A DNA stretch of 64,000 bases, from positions 152,986-216,985 of the forward strand of contig DGNS01000009.1 of assembly GCA_002389045.1 (NCBI GenBank), in the 5' to 3' direction. The DNA comes from Thiotrichaceae bacterium UBA4486. Its GTDB lineage: Bacteria > Pseudomonadota > Gammaproteobacteria > Eutrophobiales > Eutrophobiaceae. Below the pieces are notes generated by a model. The model was not told where the DNA came from, searched no databases, and saw only the letters and a list, made by a program, of their open reading frames with translations. The translations under genes and the position numbers were made by a program. Within the stretch, counting starts at the first letter, position 1; every line of letters begins with the position of its first letter. Positions 1 through 9,362 of this stretch are shown in pieces.

Positions 1-241
1 GTGAGTGGTGAGTGGGCAAAGTATGCGTCAGATCTGCACTCTGTCAACCCTCACCATTCACGAATCACTATTCACCATTTCTCATATCCGGTACGGTGTC
101 AGCCTGAAGGCAGACACCCTGTGGCCAACTTGTACGGTATCAGCCTGAAGGCAGACACCTGCTTTTCTGTTGTCTGTGGTCTGTCGTCTGTCATCTGTCA
201 TCTGTTGTCTGTTGTCTGTTACCTGTCACCTTCCAGCCGAA
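1..241. repeat. Intergenic repeat cluster
   Basis: No convincing gene lies here. Three repeat types are visible. At 1-90, GTGAGTGG-type words face their complements (TCACCATTCACGAATCAC), giving degenerate inverted symmetry. At 91-118 and 132-159 a 28-base unit beginning GTACGGT and ending GCAGACACC occurs twice, 41 bases apart and differing at one base. At about 165-232 a run of TGTCTGT/CATCTGT words repeats roughly every 7 bases. A related inverted copy of the 28-base unit lies near 13543-13571. Confidence 0.7.
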
Positions 242-967
242 TCACCACTCCATACACTCCAGATGCTCAATCAAATGCGAGGCAGTAGGAAATTTTTTCA
301 GAATCAAACCCTGTTTCAGCCCGCAACAGATGTCCTTGACCAGCCGGTCCTGTTTTGCATAGTGTCTGGCGCCGCCGAGAACGTCGTAAAAGACACGAAC
401 CATGTCGACGATATCGGTCTGTATGTTTTCCGATTTCGGGCTTGGCCAGTTGTAAAAATCAATCAGCTTCAGTTCGAAATCGAGCCCGTAATGATTGACG
501 ATAATATTCTCGGTGTGCAGATCGCCGTGATACTCACGTAACTGGTGGATCTGCTCGATGCCACAGGCCAGTGTGTGCAACAGGTGTACCGCCTCGAAAG
601 GCGTCAGGCGTTTGCCGCGCTGTCGATTGAGAAAATCGCACAGGCGTTCACCTTCAACATACTCGGATATCAATACGGTAATGGCAATACGCCTGAAAAA
701 AATCTCCTCGCGGTTATGGTACTGGATGATCATCGGGCAGTGCCGCAATTTATGCAGTTTGCGGGCATAGACCTTGGCCGTCTTGTCGCCGGGGTTGCGA
801 TGCGGATAAAACATCTTGGCGGCCCGCTCGATGCCGGTGGATCGTTCGGAGATCTTATAGACCTCGCCTTCCCAGCCCTTGCCGAGTAATTCGAGCACCT
901 CGTATTTTTTGGTCAGCATGCGGCCCGGACGCAGATTGAATTCGCTGATACGGTTGGAAACGCTCAT
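242..967 (-). CDS. Atypical Ser/Thr protein kinase
   Basis: A 241-residue soluble protein with a compact eukaryote-like kinase fold. A glycine-rich loop (LGKGWEGEVY) lies near residue 28, the ATP-binding lysine is in AAKMF, and the catalytic loop reads HGDLHTENIIV instead of the usual HRDxKxxN. The Asp of the DFG position is in LIDFYNW, so DFG is degenerate. The HGDLHxxN form resembles kinases of the aminoglycoside phosphotransferase/Rio side of the superfamily. The ATG at 967 overlaps the stop of the upstream PP2C gene (TGATG), so the two are translationally coupled and probably antagonistic. There is no membrane segment. The substrate is unknown. Confidence 0.8.
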   Translation of the reverse strand: MSVSNRISEFNLRPGRMLTKKYEVLELLGKGWEGEVYKISERSTGIERAAKMFYPHRNPGDKTAKVYARKLHKLRHCPMIIQYHNREEIFFRRIAITVLISEYVEGERLCDFLNRQRGKRLTPFEAVHLLHTLACGIEQIHQLREYHGDLHTENIIVNHYGLDFELKLIDFYNWPSPKSENIQTDIVDMVRVFYDVLGGARHYAKQDRLVKDICCGLKQGLILKKFPTASHLIEHLECMEW

Positions 968-1800
968 CACCTGTTCTTCAACGCCGGCGCGGGGCGAAAC
1001 AGGATGAAACTCAGATCATCGGGTTTGTAGGGATTCACCTTGTCTTCCATTCGCCCCAGGCAGTGATCTTTCAATTCACGGCAGGACCTGTGCAGAGGGC
1101 CCTTACGAATGATATCAACGATTTCTTCCTTATGCAGATTGTCAAACAACCCGTCAGTTGCCACCAGCAGGGTATCTCGCACATGCATGTTCAACGGTGT
1201 GCCGATGGACATGTGCATCTCGCTGGAACCGATGACATTGGAAACCAGGTGGCGATCATCATGGTGCAGGCTCTCCTCTTCCTCAACCAGGCCGGCCTCT
1301 ACCGCGTAACCGACCGGGGAATGGGAAATGGTTTCCAGTTTCACTTTGCCGCGCTGACCGGTCACCAGGATCATGGAATCACCGACGTGGTAGCTGCGCA
1401 CGGCCGAGCCATGAATTTCAGCGATAGCCAGCGTAGTCGCCGCGCCGACGGCAGCATCCAGCAACTCCAGGTTGGCTGCTTCGATACTGCCGAGGATCAC
1501 CTGGATGATATTGCCCGGGGCATGCCGGGTTGCGGATAAGCGGTCGATTAACAGCCCGATCGTTAACGCCGAAGCCTGCTCACCGGACGGCTGGCCGCCG
1601 AGGCCGTCGGCGACGATACAGACCAGGTGGTCATCGCCCAGGGATACGACGGCGATGGCATCCTCGTTCGGGGTGGTTTTATCCGGCGAACGCCGGCTGT
1701 AGGCACACACAGTACCCTGGTGACATTCAAGCAACACCGGCTCGTCCAGATCCGAGTTGATACAGGAAAAGGGTATTGCCGGGGTGAGCGTCGCGGTCAT
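967..1800 (-). CDS. PP2C-family Ser/Thr protein phosphatase
   Basis: A 277-residue PPM/PP2C phosphatase, a metal-dependent phosphoprotein phosphatase that is cytoplasmic (no signal or membrane segment). Motifs in order are an NEDAI segment near residue 45, VADGLGGQPSGE with metal-binding Asp and Gly, a GDSMILV strand, TDGLFDN, and the final KPDDLSF metal motif. It is the first gene of a two-gene leftward unit, and its stop codon overlaps the start of the adjacent kinase. The usual reading of such pairs is reversible control of the same target. Divergent from mutS across about 200 bases. Confidence 0.88.
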   Translation of the reverse strand: MTATLTPAIPFSCINSDLDEPVLLECHQGTVCAYSRRSPDKTTPNEDAIAVVSLGDDHLVCIVADGLGGQPSGEQASALTIGLLIDRLSATRHAPGNIIQVILGSIEAANLELLDAAVGAATTLAIAEIHGSAVRSYHVGDSMILVTGQRGKVKLETISHSPVGYAVEAGLVEEEESLHHDDRHLVSNVIGSSEMHMSIGTPLNMHVRDTLLVATDGLFDNLHKEEIVDIIRKGPLHRSCRELKDHCLGRMEDKVNPYKPDDLSFILFRPAPALKNR

Positions 1801-2000
1801 GACCGTTTGCCGCCCGGTTTCGGTTTAATGATCAAGCTGTTATCCCGCTGCCGGTAATCATATGCCTACTATACTGAATTTGGCCGCTCGCGTAACAGCG
1901 AAAGGATCAATCACCCACGCTTTTCCAGGGGGACTGAATGTTCTGTCATTCGGTACGGCTATCTAGAGATATCCGGCGCCTTCAGTTAAGATAACCATCC

Positions 2001-4568
2001 ATGTCGAATGTTGCCCCTCACGCCGATCTGCACACCCCGGTGATGCGGCAATACCTTGCTTTCAAGAAACAATACCCCGATCAGTTGCTGTTCTTCCGCA
2101 TGGGCGATTTTTACGAACTCTTTTACGAGGACGCCCGCAAAGTGGCCCGCCTGCTCGACATTGCCCTGACCAAACGCGGTAAATCGGCCGGGGAACCCAT
2201 TCCCATGGCCGGCGTACCTTATCATGCCGTGGAAACCTACCTTGCCAGACTGATACGCATGGGTGAATCCGTGGTGGTCTGTGAACAAATCGGCGACCCG
2301 GCCACCTGCAAGGGCCCGGTAGAACGCCAGGTGGCCCGTATCATAACACCCGGCACGGTGACCGATGAGGCATTGCTGGAAGAGCGCAAGGATAACCTGC
2401 TGGCTTGTGTGTTCGCGCTGCGTAATCGTTACGGTCTGGCCGTTCTCGATCTGGGCAGTGGACGCTTCCTGTTACAGGAATGCCCCGACAGCACGGCATT
2501 GCTGAACGAACTGCATCGATTCGCGCCGGCGGAACTGATCTGCGATGAATCCGCCGATGAGCGCGAGGCATTGAGCCGTTCGTTTACCCTGACCGCCTGT
2601 GAGTCGTGGAAATTCGACCCGGATAACACGACAGAGCGGATTAAAAGACAGTTCGGTGTCAATGATCCGGCCGTGTTCGATTGCGCACACCTGCCACTTG
2701 CCCTGCGCGCGGCGGGCTGCCTGCTGGAATACGCCGCCCATACGCAGCGTACTGATCTGCTGCATATCCAGCCACCCCGGGTCGAGGATCACGAACAACA
2801 CATCCTCATGGATAATGCCTGCAGGAAACATCTTGAACTGGTGGAATCGGTCAATGGTGAAACACATCATACGTTGAAGGCAGTTATGGACACGACCCAT
2901 ACCTCCATGGGATCGCGCCTGTTAACACGCTGGCTCACGCAACCGATCCGTGATCATGACAGCTTGCGCCTGCGCTACGACGCCGTACAAACCCTCCTCG
3001 GCGATAGGCGCTACATGGATTTTATTCCGGCCATGCAGGGCATGGGTGATATCGAGCGCATCAGCACCCGCATCGCCCTGAAATCCGCACGGCCGCGTGA
3101 TCTGGCCGTGCTCAGGGACAGCCTCGCCGTGCTGCCGGAAATCAGGCAAGGTCTGACCGGCATCGACAGCCCGGGCCTTGAGCAACTGAGCCACATGCTC
3201 CCGGACATGTCGGAGATACACGGTCTGCTGGCCGCCGCTATGGTCGAGACGCCTCCGGTAACGGTCCGGGATGGCGGGGTTATTCGCACCGGCTATGATG
3301 CCGATCTCGATGAACTGCGGACCCTGGGTGAGGACGCCACGCAATATCTGCAGGAACTGGAACAACAGGAACGGGCACGCACCGGGATCGGCACGCTGAA
3401 AGTCGGTTACAACCGTGTGCACGGTTATTATATCGAGATCAGCCGCGCGCAGAGCCGGACGGTGCCGGATAATTACCAGCGCCGGCAAACCCTGAAATCC
3501 GTGGAGCGCTATATCACGCCCGAACTCAAAGCCTTCGAAGACAGGGTTCTGAGCGCCCGGGAAAAGGCGCTTGCCAGGGAGAAACAACTTTACAACGAAC
3601 TGCTGGAAAAACTGAATGTATACCTCGGGGAGTTACAGACCACGGCGGCGGCCATTGCGGAACTGGACGTCTACCTGTGTTTCAGCGAACGCGCCGAAAG
3701 CCTGAACCTGAGCCAGCCCGAACTGGTGGATGACACCGGCATTCAAATCGTCAACGGTCGCCATCCCGTAGTGGAACAAATTCAGTGCGGCACCTTTATC
3801 GGCAATGATCTGTCGCTCGACCGGGATCGGCAGATGCTGATTGTCACCGGCCCGAATATGGGCGGTAAATCCACTTACATGCGCCAGTGCGCATTGATCG
3901 TGATCCTGGCGCATACGGGCTGTTTTGTCCCGGCTGACCGCGCCGTCATCGGCCCCATAGATCGTATTTTCACACGCATCGGCGCCAGCGATGATCTCGC
4001 GGGTGGAAAATCCACGTTCATGGTGGAAATGACTGAAACCGCTTTCATCCTGCACAACGCCACGGCCAACAGCCTGGTGCTCATGGACGAGGTCGGGCGC
4101 GGTACCAGCACCTATGACGGTATGGCGCTGGCCTGGGCTGCGGCTGAATTCCTGGCTGGACAGTCACGGGCGATGACGCTTTTCTCCACACATTACCTGG
4201 AACTGACCGCACTGGAACAGATACTGGACAACGTCGCCAATGTTCATCTGGACGTCGTCGAACACCGGGACCGGATCGTATTCATGTATCGCGTCAAGCC
4301 CGGCAGCGCCAACCGCAGTTACGGATTGCAGGTCGCGGCGCTGGCCGGGATCCCGGAAGCGGTTATCCGTCATGCCCGCGAACGTCTGGACGAGATGGAA
4401 CAACGGCCGGAGGTTGGCGCAGTGATGACGCCGCAAAACGATCTTTTCGAACCGGGTTCACCCGTTCTGGATTACCTGGAATCACTGCAACCGGATCAAC
4501 TGACACCGAAACAGGCACTGGATGCCCTGTATGAAATGCAGGCCATGCACAAGCGCGAAGATTCCTGA
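2001..4568 (+). CDS. mutS: DNA mismatch repair protein MutS
   Basis: An 855-residue MutS, the usual length for the proteobacterial protein. It binds mismatches as a dimer and recruits MutL using ATP. The N-terminal mismatch domain has the Phe-x-Glu wedge in RMGDFYELFYED (around residues 33-44). The C-terminal ATPase has Walker A GPNMGGKST near residue 616, followed by the DE of LMDEVGRGTS, and TLFSTHYLEL. The end (about 800-855) carries the short helix-turn-helix dimer region and tail. Start at ATG 2001 is supported by alignment of the N-terminus to the family, although no strong ribosome site precedes it. Confidence 0.97.
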   Translation: MSNVAPHADLHTPVMRQYLAFKKQYPDQLLFFRMGDFYELFYEDARKVARLLDIALTKRGKSAGEPIPMAGVPYHAVETYLARLIRMGESVVVCEQIGDPATCKGPVERQVARIITPGTVTDEALLEERKDNLLACVFALRNRYGLAVLDLGSGRFLLQECPDSTALLNELHRFAPAELICDESADEREALSRSFTLTACESWKFDPDNTTERIKRQFGVNDPAVFDCAHLPLALRAAGCLLEYAAHTQRTDLLHIQPPRVEDHEQHILMDNACRKHLELVESVNGETHHTLKAVMDTTHTSMGSRLLTRWLTQPIRDHDSLRLRYDAVQTLLGDRRYMDFIPAMQGMGDIERISTRIALKSARPRDLAVLRDSLAVLPEIRQGLTGIDSPGLEQLSHMLPDMSEIHGLLAAAMVETPPVTVRDGGVIRTGYDADLDELRTLGEDATQYLQELEQQERARTGIGTLKVGYNRVHGYYIEISRAQSRTVPDNYQRRQTLKSVERYITPELKAFEDRVLSAREKALAREKQLYNELLEKLNVYLGELQTTAAAIAELDVYLCFSERAESLNLSQPELVDDTGIQIVNGRHPVVEQIQCGTFIGNDLSLDRDRQMLIVTGPNMGGKSTYMRQCALIVILAHTGCFVPADRAVIGPIDRIFTRIGASDDLAGGKSTFMVEMTETAFILHNATANSLVLMDEVGRGTSTYDGMALAWAAAEFLAGQSRAMTLFSTHYLELTALEQILDNVANVHLDVVEHRDRIVFMYRVKPGSANRSYGLQVAALAGIPEAVIRHARERLDEMEQRPEVGAVMTPQNDLFEPGSPVLDYLESLQPDQLTPKQALDALYEMQAMHKREDS

Positions 4569-4585
4569 ATCATCAGCAGGCATCA

Positions 4586-5389
4586 GTGGATCCCCGACGC
4601 ACCCTGTTACTCACCCTGTTTGACCTGCGTCATTCGGTTTTCAAAGTCAAGGGACTGCTGTTTCTGTTGCCTTTTCTGCTCTATTGGCTGGCCATCCTGC
4701 AGTTACTCCATGACGGCGGCGCCGAATTCGTGGTCAGCCAGCAAGGCATGCTCATCAGCACCCTGTTGCTGACGCCGGACGTGACCCGGGCTCTGTTTAT
4801 CGACAACCCTGCCGTATTATCCATGACCCTGATGCTCGGCCTGACGACCCTGCCCCTGTTCTGTATGCTTGCCGGCTGCAATCAATTGGCAGCCGATGCC
4901 GGGCGTAATTCCTTTCGTTTCCTGTTGACCCGCTGCACTCGCAGCGAATTATTTGTCTCCAGATACCTGAGTGCCTGTCTGCTGGTAGCAGTGGCAATGG
5001 GCCTGTTAATCGTCGCCGTTACCCTGATGTCCCTGCATATTGACCAGAAACCCTTGCTGACGACACTGACCTACGCTGCCTGGATCCTCGCCGTCCTGGT
5101 GATCTACGCGTTGCCGCTGATCGCATTCATGTCAATATTTTCATCGATGATGTCCGGGACCGTTGGCGCGTTTTTAAGCGGCTCGTCGGTGTTTTTTGTA
5201 TTGATGATGATCAGCCGCTGGCTGGATGATGATTATCCCGCCCTATTTTATGTTCTGCCCAACTCACTAAAAGCTTCCCTGTACGATGTTTATAGCCCGG
5301 ATATCATGTTGAGTCTGGCAGCCATGCTTGCCTACAGCGTGGTCTATCTGTCCCTGGGCTGGTTGCTTTTCCAGCGTCGGAGTGTGTAG
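4586..5389 (+). CDS. ABC transporter permease (ABC-2 type)
   Basis: A 267-residue integral membrane protein with about six hydrophobic segments (near residues 22-40, 80-100, 125-150, 160-185, 190-210 and 245-262). It is the membrane half of an exporter of the ABC-2 class. It starts 17 bases after the mutS stop and is followed after about 13 bases by the matching ATPase. The phrase LLTRCTRSELFVSRYLSA is typical of permeases of the gliding/Cu-processing (NosY-like) type, but nos genes are absent. The substrate cannot be read from the sequence. Confidence 0.75.
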   Translation: MDPRRTLLLTLFDLRHSVFKVKGLLFLLPFLLYWLAILQLLHDGGAEFVVSQQGMLISTLLLTPDVTRALFIDNPAVLSMTLMLGLTTLPLFCMLAGCNQLAADAGRNSFRFLLTRCTRSELFVSRYLSACLLVAVAMGLLIVAVTLMSLHIDQKPLLTTLTYAAWILAVLVIYALPLIAFMSIFSSMMSGTVGAFLSGSSVFFVLMMISRWLDDDYPALFYVLPNSLKASLYDVYSPDIMLSLAAMLAYSVVYLSLGWLLFQRRSV

Positions 5390-5402
5390 AAAAGTGGCCC
5401 GT

Positions 5403-6323
5403 ATGATCGAATGCCGAAACCTGGTCAAATCGTATGGCCGTGTCCGGGCCATTAACGACCTGACTTTTGACGTGGATGCGGGCCCGCCCATCGGACTGGT
5501 GGGACCAAACGGCGCCGGCAAGACGACATTATTCTCACTGATCAGCGGCTTTCTGACAGCGGACAGCGGTACGGTACGGGTGGACGGCATTGACGCCGAT
5601 TCATCCCGGCGCAACGGCATTATCGGCATCCTGCCCCAGGATGCCCCGTTCCTTAAAGGTATCAGGGTCCGCGATCAACTCGACCTCTTTGCCCGATTGC
5701 AGGGCATGTCCGCGCGTGAAGCCATCGAGGTCACCAGGACCGTGACCACGGATTTCGGCGTTGCCGACCTGCTCGATCGCAAGCCGGAACACCTGAGCCA
5801 CGGCCAGCGCAAGCGCGTCGCCCTGGCCCAGTCCATTATCGGCCAGCCAAAACTCGTTCTGCTTGACGAGCCCACCTCCGGGCTGGACCCCGTGGTTGCA
5901 GACGATGTGCGCAGACTGATCCAGTCGCGGGCGCATGCCATCACCTTCATGATCAGTTCACACAACCTGGCTGAACTGGAAGATATTTGTGAAACCATCA
6001 TTGTCATCAATGAAGGCAGACTGGTAGTCGCCACCAGCGTGGCCGAGTTACGTGGACGGGATCAACGCCTGCGTGTGCGTCTGGCCAACCCCGCAGATGA
6101 TGCAATGATCGCCAGGCTGGGCCGGATAGAAGGCGTGGTCGATGTGACCTGCGCAAACAATGATTTGAAACAGATCATTATCCGTTATGACTGTATGGAC
6201 CCGGACCGCCTGCAAATGGAGGTGCTCGGTCTCATGCAGGCCGCCGGCCTGCCGGTGGTGGAACTCAGCCAGGGTGGCAAACTCGCCGAGGGCATCCTCC
6301 GCCTGGTTCGTGATGAAAAGTAA
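5403..6323 (+). CDS. ABC transporter ATP-binding protein
   Basis: A 306-residue ATPase subunit that powers the preceding permease. It has Walker A GPNGAGKTT near residue 40, the Q-loop in ILPQDAPF, the signature LSHGQRKRVALAQ, Walker B LVLLDEPTSGLDP and the switch His in SSHNLAELE. The final 80 residues form the regulatory tail common in ABC-2 ATPases. ATG 5403 opens directly with the conserved IECRNLVKSYG strand; an in-frame GTG lies nine bases upstream. Likely co-transcribed with mutS and the permease because spacing is short throughout. Confidence 0.9.
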   Translation: MIECRNLVKSYGRVRAINDLTFDVDAGPPIGLVGPNGAGKTTLFSLISGFLTADSGTVRVDGIDADSSRRNGIIGILPQDAPFLKGIRVRDQLDLFARLQGMSAREAIEVTRTVTTDFGVADLLDRKPEHLSHGQRKRVALAQSIIGQPKLVLLDEPTSGLDPVVADDVRRLIQSRAHAITFMISSHNLAELEDICETIIVINEGRLVVATSVAELRGRDQRLRVRLANPADDAMIARLGRIEGVVDVTCANNDLKQIIIRYDCMDPDRLQMEVLGLMQAAGLPVVELSQGGKLAEGILRLVRDEK

Positions 6324-6451
6324 TTTACCGGCTATCCGGGGGCTGAATGTTTACTTTTTCACCCCTGGTAAAAACGCTATCATGACCGGCTGTTACATCA
6401 CCACCGCTCGTTACCGTGGTGCTGGTAGTAATTTACAAACAGGGGAACACC

Positions 6452-6775
6452 ATGACCTTTGTCGTTACCGAAAATTGCATAAAATGCAAGTATACTGACT
6501 GTGTCGAAGTCTGCCCCGTGGACTGCTTCCATGAGGGGCCGAACATGCTGGTGATTGATCCCGACGAATGCATCGATTGCACACTTTGTGAACCGGAATG
6601 TCCCGTCGATGCCATCATGTCGGAAGATGATATGCCGGATAGCATGCAGAATTTCATTGAGCTTAATGCCGAATTATCCAGACAATGGCCGGTCATCAAC
6701 GAAATGAAAGACGCCCCCGAAGATGCCGATGAGTGGAAAGACAAGCCCGACAAACTCCAGTACCTGGAACGCTGA
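6452..6775 (+). CDS. fdxA: 7Fe ferredoxin FdxA
   Basis: A 107-residue ferredoxin of the Azotobacter FdI type, a soluble low-potential electron carrier. The cysteines fit a [3Fe-4S] plus [4Fe-4S] pair: C9, C12 (followed by C17), C21, C25, then C40, C43, C46, C50, with CPVD after both clusters. A short acidic C-terminal extension completes the usual length. ATG 6452 is chosen because it sits 7 bases after AGGGG and begins the conserved TFVVTENC segment. In many gammaproteobacteria fdxA lies immediately downstream of mutS, and here only the ABC pair intervenes. Confidence 0.95.
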   Translation: MTFVVTENCIKCKYTDCVEVCPVDCFHEGPNMLVIDPDECIDCTLCEPECPVDAIMSEDDMPDSMQNFIELNAELSRQWPVINEMKDAPEDADEWKDKPDKLQYLER

Positions 6776-7132
6776 TCGGATTTTCGCTCCTTCTTTTAAA
6801 GCTAATTCCCGGGCGAAATCAGTAGCTGGCGGTTTTATCGTCGTGGTCGCAAAGTGCATGATGTTCAGGAATTATTGATGACCATGACAGCCGCTGACCG
6901 GGCAGTATTTCTACACCGCATTTTTATGATCCCGCCAGGCGGCAGAAAAATTCTTTGTCCATACCCACAAATTCTGCTGACGTTCCTTAAAGCTGCACCA
7001 CGCCCGCGCCGATAACACTACCTGAACCCACCCTATAGTGAGCGTGTAGTCACTGGCCGGGTTGCGACAGGACGCGAATATCCAGCAGCCGGTCCCGGCC
7101 TGACCATTCGATAACCCATTGCGGGACAGAAA
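6776..7132. other. Intergenic region without recognised gene
   Basis: A 357-base gap between fdxA and the HDOD gene. No open frame with family resemblance was seen on either strand. A small hairpin (AGTGA...TCACT) lies around 7038-7054. The promoter of the HDOD gene presumably lies here but was not identified. Confidence 0.5.
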
Positions 7133-8566
7133 ATGACCGAAACCCTCGACGCATGGATGATCCGTCAACGGAACAATCCCTTGCCGATTCTGCGGCAAAG
7201 CCGGGAATACTTTCACATACAAAAAAACATACCCAGTATCAGTATTTCCAGGCTCTGGCAGGTTCTGGCCATGGATCCGGGTTTATGCCTGAATATCCTG
7301 CGGCTGGCCGGTAAAAGCAAAAAAACCCGGGTTATTTCCGTTCAACACGGCATCCGTATGCTCGGTTTACCCAGGGTACTCGGTCTGCCCGATGATTTAC
7401 CCCTGCTTGAGGATACTGCCGGCGAAGACATACGCCACATGATTCTGGCCGCCCATGCCCGCGCCCACCATGCAGCATTGCAGTGCCGAAACTGGTCGGA
7501 ACTCATCGATGATTGCACGGTGGAAGACCTGGTCACGGCCGCCATCAGTACGGAACTGGTCATCTTTATGCTCTGCTGTTACCGACCACAGCAGGCAAGG
7601 CATATTTTTCAATTAACCGCACGTGGGTCAAAACTGGCCGCGGCTATCGAACAGGTCACCGGCTTTTCCGAGCCGCATCTCGGCGAATGTATCGCATCCG
7701 CCTGGAGATTGCCGGAACCGGTGCTCATGCATTATCAGAATTTGCATAGGCAGGATGATGCCCGGAAAGTACATCTCATCAGCAACGCTCATTGCCTCGT
7801 TCGCGAGCTGGAGACCGGCTGGGGCACGGAGACGATCGAACAACTGATCGGAAATCTGGCTGTCTTGACGCACAAACCGGCAGACATATTGACCTGTCGT
7901 ATTCACAAGACAGCAGCCATGGCTGCAAGACAATCCCATCGCTGCTATCACCCGGTGGTGCCGGCCGCGGTCAGACTGAATTATCTGCCGAAATCATGCG
8001 TTGGCAATAATGTCGTCAGCATGAGTTCAGCACGGACAGCTAAAGAGATTTACAAAAACGCGCTGATGCGCATCAGGAACGATGCCGGGCTGGATTATTC
8101 CGGCATCATGACCCAGACATTCAGGGCGACCTGCCGCGGACTCGGATTGTCGCGGGTATTTTTCGCGGTTCTCGGCAAGGATAAAAAAGCGCTGTTGATC
8201 AGGCATATCGTTACTGTAGAAAACGATTCGGGCCTGAAGAGATACCGTTTGTTACTCGCGGAGAATCCATTATTGCAAAGAATAATGAACAAACCGCAGT
8301 TATTGCATATCCACAATGATAATGCCGAAAAGTACCTGCCACTACTGTCCTTGCGGCTGCGCACGGTGCTCGCCGACGGAAATTTCGTGATGATATCAAT
8401 GTTCGTCAGAGACAAACCCGTCGGTCTGTTCTATGCTGATTGTTGTGGAAACCGGCCGCTGGAAGTGGCTCAGGTTGAATATTTCAAACTCATTGTCCGG
8501 GAAACCGCCCATGCCCTGGCCGAATTGAGCAATGACACGGAAGAGAAATACATTATTAATGCCTGA
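7133..8566 (+). CDS. HDOD domain protein with GAF-like C-terminus
   Basis: A 477-residue cytoplasmic signalling protein. Residues of about 15-215 match the HDOD fold, a degenerate HD-domain without the catalytic HD pair: LPILRQSREYF, then IPSISISRLWQVLAMDPGLCLNILRLA and VISVQHGIRMLGLPRVLGL. Residues of about 285-470 resemble a GAF domain (ends with GLFYADCC and the FKLIVRETAHALAE helix). HDOD proteins usually act as binding scaffolds in cyclic-di-GMP, chemotaxis or stress pathways. The stop codon overlaps the next gene by 8 bases. Its specific partner is unknown. Confidence 0.8.
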   Translation: MTETLDAWMIRQRNNPLPILRQSREYFHIQKNIPSISISRLWQVLAMDPGLCLNILRLAGKSKKTRVISVQHGIRMLGLPRVLGLPDDLPLLEDTAGEDIRHMILAAHARAHHAALQCRNWSELIDDCTVEDLVTAAISTELVIFMLCCYRPQQARHIFQLTARGSKLAAAIEQVTGFSEPHLGECIASAWRLPEPVLMHYQNLHRQDDARKVHLISNAHCLVRELETGWGTETIEQLIGNLAVLTHKPADILTCRIHKTAAMAARQSHRCYHPVVPAAVRLNYLPKSCVGNNVVSMSSARTAKEIYKNALMRIRNDAGLDYSGIMTQTFRATCRGLGLSRVFFAVLGKDKKALLIRHIVTVENDSGLKRYRLLLAENPLLQRIMNKPQLLHIHNDNAEKYLPLLSLRLRTVLADGNFVMISMFVRDKPVGLFYADCCGNRPLEVAQVEYFKLIVRETAHALAELSNDTEEKYIINA

Positions 8567-9050
8567 TTATGTTCTGCCCGCTGTTTCAAGACCGGGTCAA
8601 CGTCTGCACTGTATACTGTTACTCGCATTGTTCGTTGCCGGTGCACCGATAACACCGGTTTCGGCCGAAGTTTACAAATGGAAGGATGAGCACGGCCGGA
8701 CTCATTATGGCGACCGTCCGGGCAATGACCAGGCACGGCAGATAGAAATTGAGTCCTTGCCTGACAACAGCAACACCATCCCCGAGGACAGAAAAATCAA
8801 ACAACAGCGCCTGCTGCAACTGTTTGCCGAAGAAAGAGAAGCAAAACGCCGGCAGAAGATAGATGAAGAAAATAAAAAAATTGCTCGTAGCAATGCCTGC
8901 GCCAAAGCCAGGAATCATCGCGATGAAATACTCGCAGCGGGTTACCTGTACGAGGAAGACGATGACGGTAATAAACGGATTCTGAGCAGCAGCGAGTTCG
9001 AGGCACATCTCAGCAAAACCGAAGATATGATCGAGAAATTATGTTCATGA
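8559..9050 (+). CDS. DUF4124-type periplasmic protein
   Basis: A 163-residue secreted protein. A signal peptide (hydrophobic LHCILLLALFVAGAPITPVSA) ends near residue 36. It is followed by the DUF4124 signature AEVYKWKDEHGRTHYGDRP, a short beta domain of unknown role common in gammaproteobacteria. The rest is a charged, probably coiled helix (QRLLQLFAEEREAKRRQKIDEE) with a few cysteines. ATG 8559 is preferred over 8532 because it places the signal peptide near the N-terminus and overlaps the upstream stop codon, suggesting coupling. Confidence 0.8.
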   Translation: MPDYVLPAVSRPGQRLHCILLLALFVAGAPITPVSAEVYKWKDEHGRTHYGDRPGNDQARQIEIESLPDNSNTIPEDRKIKQQRLLQLFAEEREAKRRQKIDEENKKIARSNACAKARNHRDEILAAGYLYEEDDDGNKRILSSSEFEAHLSKTEDMIEKLCS

Positions 9051-9137
9051 GCGCGGTCCATATTCTGTTTCAACAGCGTTATCCCGTCCCTATCTCTGAA
9101 TAGACAATCCCAATTAAATCAGTGTACTATCGCATTA

Positions 9138-9329
9138 AACCCTAACGTTGCATAAATTTTTGGATGCAGGGGCTTTTAGAGCGGTATTTTCCGGGACGCG
9201 CGCAGATTTTTCCAACCGGAACATAGCTCACTCTATGTGAGGATTGGAAAAAGCGAGCACGGCCCGGAAAATGCTGCTATAGAAGGAGCGGAGCTGTCCT
9301 GCACCAAAAATTTATGCAATGTTAGGGTT
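9138..9329. mobile_element. Palindromic MITE-like element
   Basis: An approximately 190-base element bounded by about 30-base imperfect terminal inverted repeats. The left end reads ACCCTAACGTTGCATAAATT and continues to TGCAGG at 9170. The right end (9298-9328) is its reverse complement with one substitution and one indel. The interior is also imperfectly palindromic (TTTTTCCAACC near 9208 against GGATTGGAAAAA near 9241; ATTTTCCGGG near 9185 against CCCGGAAAAT near 9262). TTAA lies at or next to both ends, possibly the target. It encodes no transposase. It sits directly upstream of the CHASE2 kinase start. Confidence 0.7.
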
Positions 9330-9362
9330 AAATTAAGAGCCGATAAAAACCTCTCAGCTGCG

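Noticed and set aside
91..159. Possible CRISPR-like repeats
   Set aside because: Only two copies of the unit, 41 bases apart, with a 13-base gap too short for a spacer and no cas genes.
1..288. An open frame at the left edge
   Set aside because: It runs over direct repeats, has no family resemblance and would overlap the end of the kinase gene.
9237..9362. Longer start for the CHASE2 kinase
   Set aside because: The added codons lie in the right half of the palindromic element, and the first conserved residues follow ATG 9363.
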